From an uncultured Pirellulaceae bacterium (GTDB lineage: Bacteria; Planctomycetota; Planctomycetia; Pirellulales; Pirellulaceae), in the NCBI GenBank assembly GCA_937967505.1, contig CALCJM010000054.1, positions 1 through 36,997 on the forward strand: a DNA stretch of 36,997 nt, given 5' to 3'. The translations under genes were made by a program, and so were the position numbers. The notes beneath the pieces are model-generated. The model had not been told where the DNA came from, searched no databases, and saw only the letters and a list, made by a program, of their open reading frames with translations. Shown here piece by piece: positions 24,914 to 32,578 of this stretch (positions are counted from its first letter, which is position 1; each line of letters starts with the position of its first letter).

Positions 24914-27900
24914 ATGAAATTAGCGACGCTTGTTCGATCAGGACACAGGTTTTTGAGGATTCCTTTGGGCATTTTGCTGCTCACCGCCTGCCTTAATCTA
25001 TCAGGGACAAACGAATGTCGGGCGGTTGATCACCCCGTCACCAACGGCCCGCAGTCCGCCATGACCGCATCCACTTCGGCGGCACCTGCACCGACCACAG
25101 TCGCACCTCCAGCATTTACCCCATCAGCACGCGAGCCCGACCTGCCCGGTGTGGCAGCAGCCAGTGGCGATGGGCAGAACGCGATCGCCAATTTTAAGTT
25201 TCCCGGATTGAAGTGCGAGTTGTTCGCCGCCGAACCTGATGTGGCCAATGTGATCGCACTGCATCGCGATTACCAGGGGCGCATGTTTACTTGCGAGACG
25301 TTCCGGCAGGGCAAAGGCATCGAGGACAATCGTAATCACACGTACTGGCTGGATGAGGAACTGGCGGCCCAGACAGTTCAGGACCGTGTGAACTATATTG
25401 TGAAACATCATCCGGATGCGGACCAAACCTACACGCGCTTCGATGATCGCATTCGCCTTTTAAAAGACACCGACCAGGATGGAAAATCGGATTCTGCGGT
25501 AGTGTTCGCAAACCATTTCAATCGTATCGCCAGCGGCAGCGGGGCTGGCGTACTCTCTTACCGCGACAAGGTCTACTACACCAACATTCCCACGTTGTTT
25601 GAATTGACCGACAACGATGGCGATGGTGTCAGCGACACACGCAAAAAACTTCACGAGGGCTACGGAGTCCATTTTGCGTTTCGCGGGCACGACATGCACG
25701 GGCTGATTGTGGGCCCTGACGGTCGCCTCTATTTCAGTATCGGTGATCGCGGCTATTACTTGCCTGAACAGGGGATCAAGAATCCGGATTCAGGTGCAGT
25801 ATTCCGTTGCGAATTGGACGGAAGTCACTTGGAAGTATTTGCAACCGGGCTACGAAATCCGCAAGAGTTGGCGTTTGATGACTACGGCAATTTATTTACC
25901 GGTGAAAACAATTCCGACAGCGGGGATCTGGCGCGATGGGTTTACGTTGTGCCCGGCGGTGACACCGGGTGGCGTTTTTACTATCAATACCTAGAAGACC
26001 GTGGACCATTTAATCGGGAAAAAATCTGGCATGCCCACGAGCCAACCGTGCCGGCATATATTATTCCGCCGGTGGAGAATCTTGGCGATGGCCCGTCGGG
26101 CCTAGAATACTATCCGGGGACGGGATTCTCCGAGGACTTCAAAAACCGTTTCTTTTTGTGCGACTTTCGCGGTGGTCCAACCAACAGTGGCGTGCGCTCA
26201 TTTCGCAATCAACCAGACGGCGCGTTCTTTAAAGTCGTCGATCAGCAGCAGCCGATCTGGGGCGTGCTGCCAACGGATATCGATTTCGGTTCCGATGGAA
26301 AACTTTATTTGGCCGACTGGGTTGTCGGTTGGCTGGGCGAAGACCGAGGCAGGATTTACAGCTTCTTTGACGAGGAACTGTCGCAGTCGGAAATCGTCAA
26401 ACAAGTTCAGGCGCTGCTTGCCGGAGGAATCAAAAACGCCGACGTAAGCCAACTGGTAGAGTTGACCGGTCACGCCGACCAACGTATCCGGCAGGAAGCA
26501 CAATTCGAACTGGTGGCACGCGACCAGAAAGCCGCCTTGATCGCGCTGGCCACCGATGGTGCAGGAAAGGGCAATCGCACACTCTCGCGCATTCACGGCA
26601 TCTGGGGACTGGGGCAGTTGTTGCGGCAAATTCGCCAGGCGCCCGGTGCGTCGGACGACATCGAATTTGTGACAACCTTCAAAAAACTGCTGACTGATGT
26701 TGATGATGAAATCCGCGCCCAGGCCGCGCTGATTGCCGGCGAATGCGCGTTGCCGGTGACCGCTGAATTGAAAACACGGTTAACGGATTCAAGTTCGCGC
26801 GTACGATACTTCGCCGCGGTTGCCTTTGGCGGGGTCGCGGAAAGTTCCGACGTTGCCAATGTTGCCGGGCTGTTGGAAGCGAACGCTGATGTCGATCCGA
26901 TTCTGCGACATGGTGGTGTGATGGCACTGAAGCAAATCGCTGCGCGTCACGGTGTGAACAGCATTGATGCGACCGTGACCAGCCAGAACGCTTCGGTGCG
27001 GATCGCGGCCTGTGTGGCGCTGCGTCATCTGTATCAGGATGAGTTGTTTCGGATCACCCCCTCGGGTCAGGATTTGCAAGCGATTGGCCAGTCAATCGCG
27101 ACTTTGGTGGACGACACCGCCCCCAACGTGGCACTCGAAGCGATTCGCGCGATTCACGATTTGCCGATTCATTCCCAGATGCAACGTGTCGGTGAATTGC
27201 CCGCCACCAATTTGGCGGGTGCGCTGTCCGATCATCGCACCAGAAGGATCATCAGTGCCAATCATCACTTGGGGACTGCCGGCGCGGCAATGGCACTGGC
27301 GCGTTTGGCAGCCGACGGTTCACAGTCATCACCGCGGCGCGTCGATGCGGCGCGATTGCTGGGGACATGGATGGCTCCCTCCAATCGCGACCCGGTTTCC
27401 GGTGCGTGGCGGCCTGTCGACATCACCAAACGCAACCAAACCGATGCCCAAGCAGCCATTTCGTCAGTGTTTGGCGACCTGGTCGGCGAAAATGCGGCAC
27501 TGACCGAAGCCGCGATCACCGCCGCATCAACGCTGGAGCTGAAAGAAATTGGCGACGCGATGCTCCGGTTGATTGGCAATCAAGATGCACAGCAATCGAC
27601 ACGCGTCGCGGCACTCAATGCGCTGGGGAAAATGAAGGATCCAGGATTGGGAAAGATGCTGGAGACGTTGGCTGAGGACTACGATGCACTGCCACGTTTA
27701 CTCGCAGCCACAACCGCGCGATGGCTATCGCTGACATCGCCGGATCTAGCAACGGGCTTGCTGGAAAAATCATTGACCAGCATCGATGGGACTGGCGTCC
27801 TCAACGGTGATGAACTGGTCGAACGTCAGATGGCGTTGGAGACACTGGGAAAAATGAAGGATGCGGTCTCCGCCGGGTTGTTGGAACGGACTCTTAAGTT

Positions 27901-28519
27901 GCTGGCCGCCGGGAAACTGGTTGCTCCGCTGCGACTCGATGCCGTCATGGCGGCTCAGGTCCGGCAAGAGGAAACGCTGACAGACCTGTTGAAAGTCCAC
28001 CAGCAATCGCTGCGGAAGTCTGGAGTGCCGACGGACCTGTATGCCGATGCAATTCACGGTGGCGACATCGAGAAAGGCGCGAAGATTTTCTGGGGCAAGA
28101 CCGAAGTGTCGTGCGTGCGCTGCCATCGTATTGGTGGGACCGGTGGTAAAGTAGGTCCCTATCTTTCGGCGATCGGCAAAACGCATGATCGGAGATACAT
28201 TCTCGAAGCGATTGTCGAACCCGGTAAACAAATTGCCGTTGGGCACGCCCAAGTGGTGGTGCTGACCGACGAAGGGATGATGTATACGGGAGTGGTGAAA
28301 GAGGACTCAGAGACCCAGTTGGCATTGATGGATGCCGACGGCAATGTGACGCGTCTGGACAAGGACCTGATCGAAGCAATGAAGGCGGGTAAATCGGGGA
28401 TGCCGGCAGATCTACACAAGCTGCTCACGATGTCGGAACTGCGTGACTTGATTGCGTTTCTGGCTGACCAGAAAGACTTTGACAGTCTGCCCGACGCGCA
28501 AAAGGCGATTCATGAGTAA
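24914..28519 (+). CDS. PVC-type multidomain cytochrome c: beta-propeller, HEAT repeats, CxxCH domain
   Basis: The 1201-residue exported protein shows, in order, a signal peptide with a lipobox-like LTAC (Cys26), a Thr/Ala/Pro linker and a propeller of the glucose/sorbosone dehydrogenase-like type (about 90-490). Calcium-binding-like loops DTDQDGKSD and DNDGDGVSD sit within the propeller. A long HEAT-repeat stretch follows (about 500-1030), and then a C-terminal cytochrome c with CVRCH (about 1067-1071) and the SGMPADL distal-Met motif (about 1162). The order matches the membrane-bound dehydrogenase-like proteins expanded in Planctomycetes, thought to oxidise sugars or other organics in the periplasm with electrons leaving via the haem. 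The substrate is unknown. It is convergent with, and only 19 bases from, the lactate dehydrogenase gene. Confidence 0.9.
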   Translation: MKLATLVRSGHRFLRIPLGILLLTACLNLSGTNECRAVDHPVTNGPQSAMTASTSAAPAPTTVAPPAFTPSAREPDLPGVAAASGDGQNAIANFKFPGLKCELFAAEPDVANVIALHRDYQGRMFTCETFRQGKGIEDNRNHTYWLDEELAAQTVQDRVNYIVKHHPDADQTYTRFDDRIRLLKDTDQDGKSDSAVVFANHFNRIASGSGAGVLSYRDKVYYTNIPTLFELTDNDGDGVSDTRKKLHEGYGVHFAFRGHDMHGLIVGPDGRLYFSIGDRGYYLPEQGIKNPDSGAVFRCELDGSHLEVFATGLRNPQELAFDDYGNLFTGENNSDSGDLARWVYVVPGGDTGWRFYYQYLEDRGPFNREKIWHAHEPTVPAYIIPPVENLGDGPSGLEYYPGTGFSEDFKNRFFLCDFRGGPTNSGVRSFRNQPDGAFFKVVDQQQPIWGVLPTDIDFGSDGKLYLADWVVGWLGEDRGRIYSFFDEELSQSEIVKQVQALLAGGIKNADVSQLVELTGHADQRIRQEAQFELVARDQKAALIALATDGAGKGNRTLSRIHGIWGLGQLLRQIRQAPGASDDIEFVTTFKKLLTDVDDEIRAQAALIAGECALPVTAELKTRLTDSSSRVRYFAAVAFGGVAESSDVANVAGLLEANADVDPILRHGGVMALKQIAARHGVNSIDATVTSQNASVRIAACVALRHLYQDELFRITPSGQDLQAIGQSIATLVDDTAPNVALEAIRAIHDLPIHSQMQRVGELPATNLAGALSDHRTRRIISANHHLGTAGAAMALARLAADGSQSSPRRVDAARLLGTWMAPSNRDPVSGAWRPVDITKRNQTDAQAAISSVFGDLVGENAALTEAAITAASTLELKEIGDAMLRLIGNQDAQQSTRVAALNALGKMKDPGLGKMLETLAEDYDALPRLLAATTARWLSLTSPDLATGLLEKSLTSIDGTGVLNGDELVERQMALETLGKMKDAVSAGLLERTLKLLAAGKLVAPLRLDAVMAAQVRQEETLTDLLKVHQQSLRKSGVPTDLYADAIHGGDIEKGAKIFWGKTEVSCVRCHRIGGTGGKVGPYLSAIGKTHDRRYILEAIVEPGKQIAVGHAQVVVLTDEGMMYTGVVKEDSETQLALMDADGNVTRLDKDLIEAMKAGKSGMPADLHKLLTMSELRDLIAFLADQKDFDSLPDAQKAIHE

Positions 28520-28538
28520 TGACCGGAACAGATTTCAG

Positions 28539-29687
28539 TTAGGAAATACGATCGGGGAAGTCTTCGACTTTTTCACAACCGGTTTGTTCCATCACTTGTT
28601 GTAGTTGGCGCTTCAAAATGGAGATCGTGTGGTTGCCACCGGATTCTCCCAAGGCCGCGACGCCGTACATAAAGGCGCGGCCAAGGAACGTGAATTCGGC
28701 CCCGCACGCAATCGTGCGGGCAATGTCGGGCCCCGAACGCAGGCCACTGTCCATCATCACCTTGATGCGGTCGCCGCAGGTTTCCACAATGGATTTCAAA
28801 GCGCGGATTGAGGACTGACCGGCGTCCAACTGGCGACCGCCGTGATTGGACACAATGATCCCGTCCAATCCCCACGCGATTGCTTTTTCTGCATCCTCCA
28901 CACCAGCGACTCCTTTGAGCACCAGTTTCCCCGGCCACATGTCACGAATCGGCTTGATCCGACTCTCATCCAGCCGCCCCGAAAATGTCTCGTCCATGAA
29001 CTGGCCCAATTGAGCTAGGTCAAGATCGGCGGGCATGTAGGGACGCAAGGTTTCGAAGTTTGGCTGGCCGGCAAGCAAGGTTTTTATCGCCCAGTTTGGT
29101 TTGCCCACCATCTGCAAAATATTGGTGAGTGTCATTTTGGGCGGCATGGCCAGCCCGTTACGGATGTCGCGCGGACGGTAACCAAAGGTCGGTACGTCAC
29201 AAAGAATAACCAACACCTCGCAACCGGCAGCTCTAGCGCGTTCGATGATGGCGGTTCGCATCTCCGCTTTGGCCGGATGGTACAGCTGAAACCAAAAACG
29301 TCCTTCGGTAATTTCGGCAATGGTCTCAATGCTACTGGTGGATACGGTACTCAAACAGAACGGAATGTTGTGTTCACGCGCAGCACGCGCAAGGATTTCG
29401 GCGCAGCGCGGCCATATCAGTCCTTGCAAACCGACCGGTGCGATTCCAAATGGCGCATCGTAGGTGTGTCCAAAAAGATCCACCTCCATGTTCGAGCCGT
29501 GATGTTGGGCTAGGTACCGGGGAATCAGTTCGATCGCGCGAATGTCCGATGTGTTGCGGCGCAGGTTCACGTCGCCGTTGCAGCCACCGTCGAGGTACTC
29601 GAACGCAAAACGTGGAATCCGTTTTTTGGCCCGGGATCGCAGGTCGTCCACCGAAGGATAACGGCTGTCGAAATTGAGGTTGCTCAT
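28539..29687 (-). CDS. FMN-dependent L-2-hydroxyacid dehydrogenase (L-lactate dehydrogenase-like)
   Basis: The 382-residue flavoprotein oxidises L-2-hydroxyacids such as lactate to 2-oxoacids. Visible family features are the opening DLRSRAKKRIPRFAFEYLDGG, the catalytic and FMN region IIVSNHGGRQLDAG with the active His, and DSGLRSGPDI followed by GAEFTFLGRAFMYG. It lies 84 bases downstream of the SDR gene on the same strand and near a fuconate dehydratase. L-lactate is an end product of the non-phosphorylative L-fucose pathway, so oxidation of that lactate is the likely job. Glycolate or mandelate oxidase-like substrates are alternatives. The ribosome-binding site is weak. Confidence 0.88.
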   Translation of the reverse strand: MSNLNFDSRYPSVDDLRSRAKKRIPRFAFEYLDGGCNGDVNLRRNTSDIRAIELIPRYLAQHHGSNMEVDLFGHTYDAPFGIAPVGLQGLIWPRCAEILARAAREHNIPFCLSTVSTSSIETIAEITEGRFWFQLYHPAKAEMRTAIIERARAAGCEVLVILCDVPTFGYRPRDIRNGLAMPPKMTLTNILQMVGKPNWAIKTLLAGQPNFETLRPYMPADLDLAQLGQFMDETFSGRLDESRIKPIRDMWPGKLVLKGVAGVEDAEKAIAWGLDGIIVSNHGGRQLDAGQSSIRALKSIVETCGDRIKVMMDSGLRSGPDIARTIACGAEFTFLGRAFMYGVAALGESGGNHTISILKRQLQQVMEQTGCEKVEDFPDRIS

Positions 29688-29771
29688 TCTTGCATTCGCT
29701 TGGTTTTCTACATTGCCTGTTTCGCATGGTTACCCCGGAAACTTTACTTCAACGGAGTGCAATAGTCCCGG

Positions 29772-30554
29772 CTATGGTTTCAGATTATTGAACCCGCCAT
29801 CAATTTCAAAGTCGGCTCCGGTGGCAAACGCGGATTCATCGGATGCCAGATACACTGCCAGAGAAGCAACTTCTGCGGGCTGCCCCATGCGCCCGATGGG
29901 CTGGGTGGCGGAAAGATTGGCCATCATCTCTGCCTCACGTCCCGGGAAGTTCTCCTCCAGAAAACGATCTACAAACGGCGTGTGGACTCGACCGGGCGAA
30001 ATACTGTTGCAGCGAATCCCATCCTGTAAATAGTCACACGCAACCGAGCGCGTCATCATCAACACTGCCCCCTTGCTCATTGAATAGGCGAAACGGTCCG
30101 GGATACCGGTGGTGGAAGCAATCGAGGCGATGTTAATGATCGATCCGCCTCCGGTTTGTTTGAACAGGCCGACAGCCGCCTGCAAACAATGGTAAACCCC
30201 CTTCACGTTGACGTTGTAAATTCGGTCCATGTCGCCGGCCGTCGTTTGTTCAACGTTGCCGATGTGCGCGATTCCTGCATTGTTGACCAGCGTGTCCAGA
30301 CCGCCGAATGATTCGGAGACTTGAGCAAAAGTTGTTTGAACGGCAGACTGCTGGGCGACATCGCAGGTCCACGCTTGTGCTGTGCCGGCGCTTGCCGTGA
30401 TGGCGTTGGCGACCCGTTGTGCCGATTCGGTATCGCGGTCCAGTACGGCGACCGATGCGCCCTGGTTGGCAAACCTCAGGCAGATCGCCTCTCCAATGCC
30501 CGAACCGCCGCCGGTGACCACCGCAATTTTTCCTTCAAGTCGTTTGTCAGGCAT
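29772..30554 (-). CDS. SDR-family NAD(P)-dependent dehydrogenase, possibly 2-keto-3-deoxy-L-fuconate dehydrogenase
   Basis: The 260-residue Rossmann-fold enzyme has TGGGSGIG (14-21), D39 after the second strand (favouring NAD), NNAG (91-94), a catalytic Ser near 144-147 and Y157-x3-K161. The C-terminus GADFEIDGGF is standard for classical SDRs. Between fuconate dehydratase and lactate dehydrogenase genes, it plausibly oxidises 2-keto-3-deoxy-L-fuconate to the diketo acid, or L-fucose to the lactone; the family also contains many other substrates, so this is an inference from neighbours. It is transcribed divergently from fuconate dehydratase, with a BIME array in the shared upstream region. 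Confidence 0.85.
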   Translation of the reverse strand: MPDKRLEGKIAVVTGGGSGIGEAICLRFANQGASVAVLDRDTESAQRVANAITASAGTAQAWTCDVAQQSAVQTTFAQVSESFGGLDTLVNNAGIAHIGNVEQTTAGDMDRIYNVNVKGVYHCLQAAVGLFKQTGGGSIINIASIASTTGIPDRFAYSMSKGAVLMMTRSVACDYLQDGIRCNSISPGRVHTPFVDRFLEENFPGREAEMMANLSATQPIGRMGQPAEVASLAVYLASDESAFATGADFEIDGGFNNLKP

Positions 30555-30643
30555 GGTTGGGTTTCTGGATCTGGTTAAAAATTATTTGGGCCATCCTTCA
30601 AGCCCAAAAGGAACGGACACGGCTACCTATTCTACAGCGCAAC

Positions 30644-30749
30644 GTGGCTACGCTCACCAGAGCGTAGATAAACCTGGAGGTTAACCTCCCGCCGTTAGGT
30701 GGAGGCAATGCGGTTCTCCAACGCTCCACCGTCTGGCGACGGTAGCTAC
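30644..30749. repeat. BIME-like pair of REP hairpins, copy B
   Basis: The plus-oriented REP is at 30644-30667 and the minus-oriented REP at 30726-30749. Between them lies the perfect 14-base palindrome GGAGGTTAACCTCC (30676-30689). Seven T follow the right arm's CTACG, so on the + strand the unit ends like a terminator. The left arm has loop ACCA instead of GCCA and ends TAG instead of TGG. Confidence 0.88.
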
Positions 30750-30799
30750 GTTTTTTTCGGTGCTATACTCCAACAACGCAGGTAATTCTACAACACAAC

Positions 30800-30904
30800 G
30801 TGGCTACGCTCGCCAGAGCGTGGATGACCTAGAGGTCAACCTCCCGACGTTAGGTGGAGGCAACGCGGTTCTCCAACGCTCCACCGTCTGGCGACGGTAG
30901 CTAC
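30800..30904. repeat. BIME-like pair of REP hairpins, copy C (tandem duplicate of copy B)
   Basis: The plus-oriented REP is at 30800-30823 and the minus-oriented REP at 30881-30904, followed by CG and a run of six T. The unit repeats copy B with a period of 156 bases, including flanking sequence (TCTACAACACAACG against TCTACAGCGCAACG). The tract between the arms is nearly the same length and sequence, so this is a local duplication. Confidence 0.88.
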
Positions 30905-30993
30905 GTTTTTTCTGGCGTTTCACGGCCTCACATTATTTTGCTCGCCAGGGTAAAACAAAACGATAGTACAAACTTCCCTCCTTGAGTGCAACG

Positions 30994-32331
30994 ATGGTGA
31001 ATCAGCCGATCCGAATCACAGGTGCAGAAGTCACCGACTTGCGGGTGCCAACTTCCGACCAAATGCTTGGCTCAGACCCGTTTCATAAACAGCCCGACTA
31101 TTCCTCAGCCCTACTCCACCTGGACACCGATGCGGGTCTGCGAGGCGTGTCGGTAGTCTTCACTGTCGGTGCTGGAACCGACTGGATTTGCCATGGTATC
31201 AAAGACCTGTGTCAATTGGTTATCGGCTCCGACCTAGCTGAATTCTCAACCGCACCAATTAACTTGTATCGTCGATTGATCGACCATCACCAGCTACGTT
31301 GGCTGCACGATGGTGTGTTTCGCATGGCGGCTGGTGCGGTCATCAACGCACTGTTCGATCTTTGGGCCAAATCACTGAACAAACCACTGTGGAAGTTGCT
31401 GGTTGACTTGGAGCCTGAATTCATTGCCGACTGCATCGATTACCGGAACATCGGTGACGCACTGACCCGTGACGAGGCGATTCATCTACTGAGACGCAAA
31501 CGAACCAATGTCGCCACACGGGAAACCGCCATGCTCGCGCGCGGGCCAAAAGCATATTGCACCGCTGGCTGGTTGGGGCTCAGCGACGATGAAATCCTTG
31601 CCACGATCCAGCGTCTGCAACAGCAGGGGTTTGATTCCTTCAAACTGAAGGTCGGCCGGGATTCAGACACCGATGTGCGACGAATCAAATTCATGCGGGA
31701 GGCCATTGGTCCGGAATGCAATTTGATGGTCGATGCCAATCAGTTTTGGGGGATCGACGAGGCCAAACGCCACATCGAACGTTACCGACCGTTTGGCCTT
31801 AAGTGGATCGAAGAACCGATCGCGCGCGATGACGTAATGGGGTACGCCGAACTGGCCAACACATTTGCAGACGCTGACTTTGGTTTGGCCTGCGGCGAGC
31901 ATGCAGCATCGCCGGTAATCTTCAAACAACTGCTTAAACGTGGTGCAATCAAGTTCTGCCAAATTGACGCAGTGCGCGTGGCGGGTGTTAACGATGTGCT
32001 GGCGATTATTCTGATGGCGGCAAAATACAATATCCCAGTTTGTCCTCATGGCGGTGGAATCGCGCTGTGTAACATGATCCAGCACTACGGCATGTGGGAT
32101 CAAATTGCAGTGTCAGGGCAAGGGCAAACCCAGTTAGTCGAGTACATTGATTTCCTGCAGGACGCCGTCGCACATCCGGTTCAGGTGCGTGACGGTTGCT
32201 ACGTTGCGCCGACCGCACCGGGTTGGGGATTGGAGTTTCACGCGGATTTTGTTCGGTTGCACCGGTTCCCCAACGGCGAGGTTTGGAAAAATCGTCCGCC
32301 GTCAAACCAAGGGACGGCGTTTGAGGCGTAA
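30994..32331 (+). CDS. fucD: L-fuconate dehydratase (enolase superfamily)
   Basis: The 445-residue enzyme removes water from L-fuconate to give 2-keto-3-deoxy-L-fuconate. Family features include the N-terminal SDPFHKQPDYS stretch and RWLHDGVFRMAAGAVINALFDLWAK. The catalytic KxK is K217-L-K219, DANQ supplies the first metal ligand (about 247), and WIEEP and GEH supply the other two. The general acid/base His is in PHGGG (H352). It resembles bacterial FucD and human ENOSF1 over its length. The ATG at 30994 is preferred to a TTG at 30982. The pathway is the non-phosphorylative one ending in pyruvate and lactate; planctomycetes use it on algal fucose polymers. No lactonase or hydrolase gene is visible here. 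Confidence 0.9.
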   Translation: MVNQPIRITGAEVTDLRVPTSDQMLGSDPFHKQPDYSSALLHLDTDAGLRGVSVVFTVGAGTDWICHGIKDLCQLVIGSDLAEFSTAPINLYRRLIDHHQLRWLHDGVFRMAAGAVINALFDLWAKSLNKPLWKLLVDLEPEFIADCIDYRNIGDALTRDEAIHLLRRKRTNVATRETAMLARGPKAYCTAGWLGLSDDEILATIQRLQQQGFDSFKLKVGRDSDTDVRRIKFMREAIGPECNLMVDANQFWGIDEAKRHIERYRPFGLKWIEEPIARDDVMGYAELANTFADADFGLACGEHAASPVIFKQLLKRGAIKFCQIDAVRVAGVNDVLAIILMAAKYNIPVCPHGGGIALCNMIQHYGMWDQIAVSGQGQTQLVEYIDFLQDAVAHPVQVRDGCYVAPTAPGWGLEFHADFVRLHRFPNGEVWKNRPPSNQGTAFEA

Positions 32332-32578
32332 GGCTTTCGAGCCCCGAGAGGCAGTCAGTAATGAGGCAGGACATCGACGCACTGACCGGTTTTTGCTCAT
32401 GTCAATTGTCCGAAAGCATACTAAAATCCACACGCCAGCGAGCGCGGTTGCATTTTCATTCGCGCTCTGGCATTCGCAGCCACGTTTTTCGCACTTCACG
32501 TTAGCGTTCCACGCTTTGCGGCGCATAAGAGTGTTTTGATGATACCGATTCCCACCTACCTATTATTTTTCAGGCCAC
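32332..32578. other. Intergenic region between fuconate dehydratase and the DUF455-ATP-grasp gene
   Basis: This stretch is 247 bases. It holds one bulged hairpin at 32434-32471 (GCCAG-CG-AGCGCG on the left with CGCGCTCTGGC on the right) without an adjacent T run, so it is a weak terminator candidate at best. No gene is supported here. Confidence 0.45.

Larger units (their letters stand above)
30555..30993. other. Divergent upstream region of the SDR and fuconate dehydratase genes
   Basis: This stretch of 439 bases is dominated by two tandem BIME-like units (listed separately). Only about 90 bases on each side are free of repeat, so the promoters of both genes must lie beside or inside the repeats. 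No gene is supported here. Confidence 0.6.

Noticed and set aside
32434..32471. GC-rich hairpin after fuconate dehydratase, considered as a further REP copy or terminator
   Set aside because: It lacks the GTAG/GTGG head and the GCCA loop, has a 2-base bulge and no T run directly after it.
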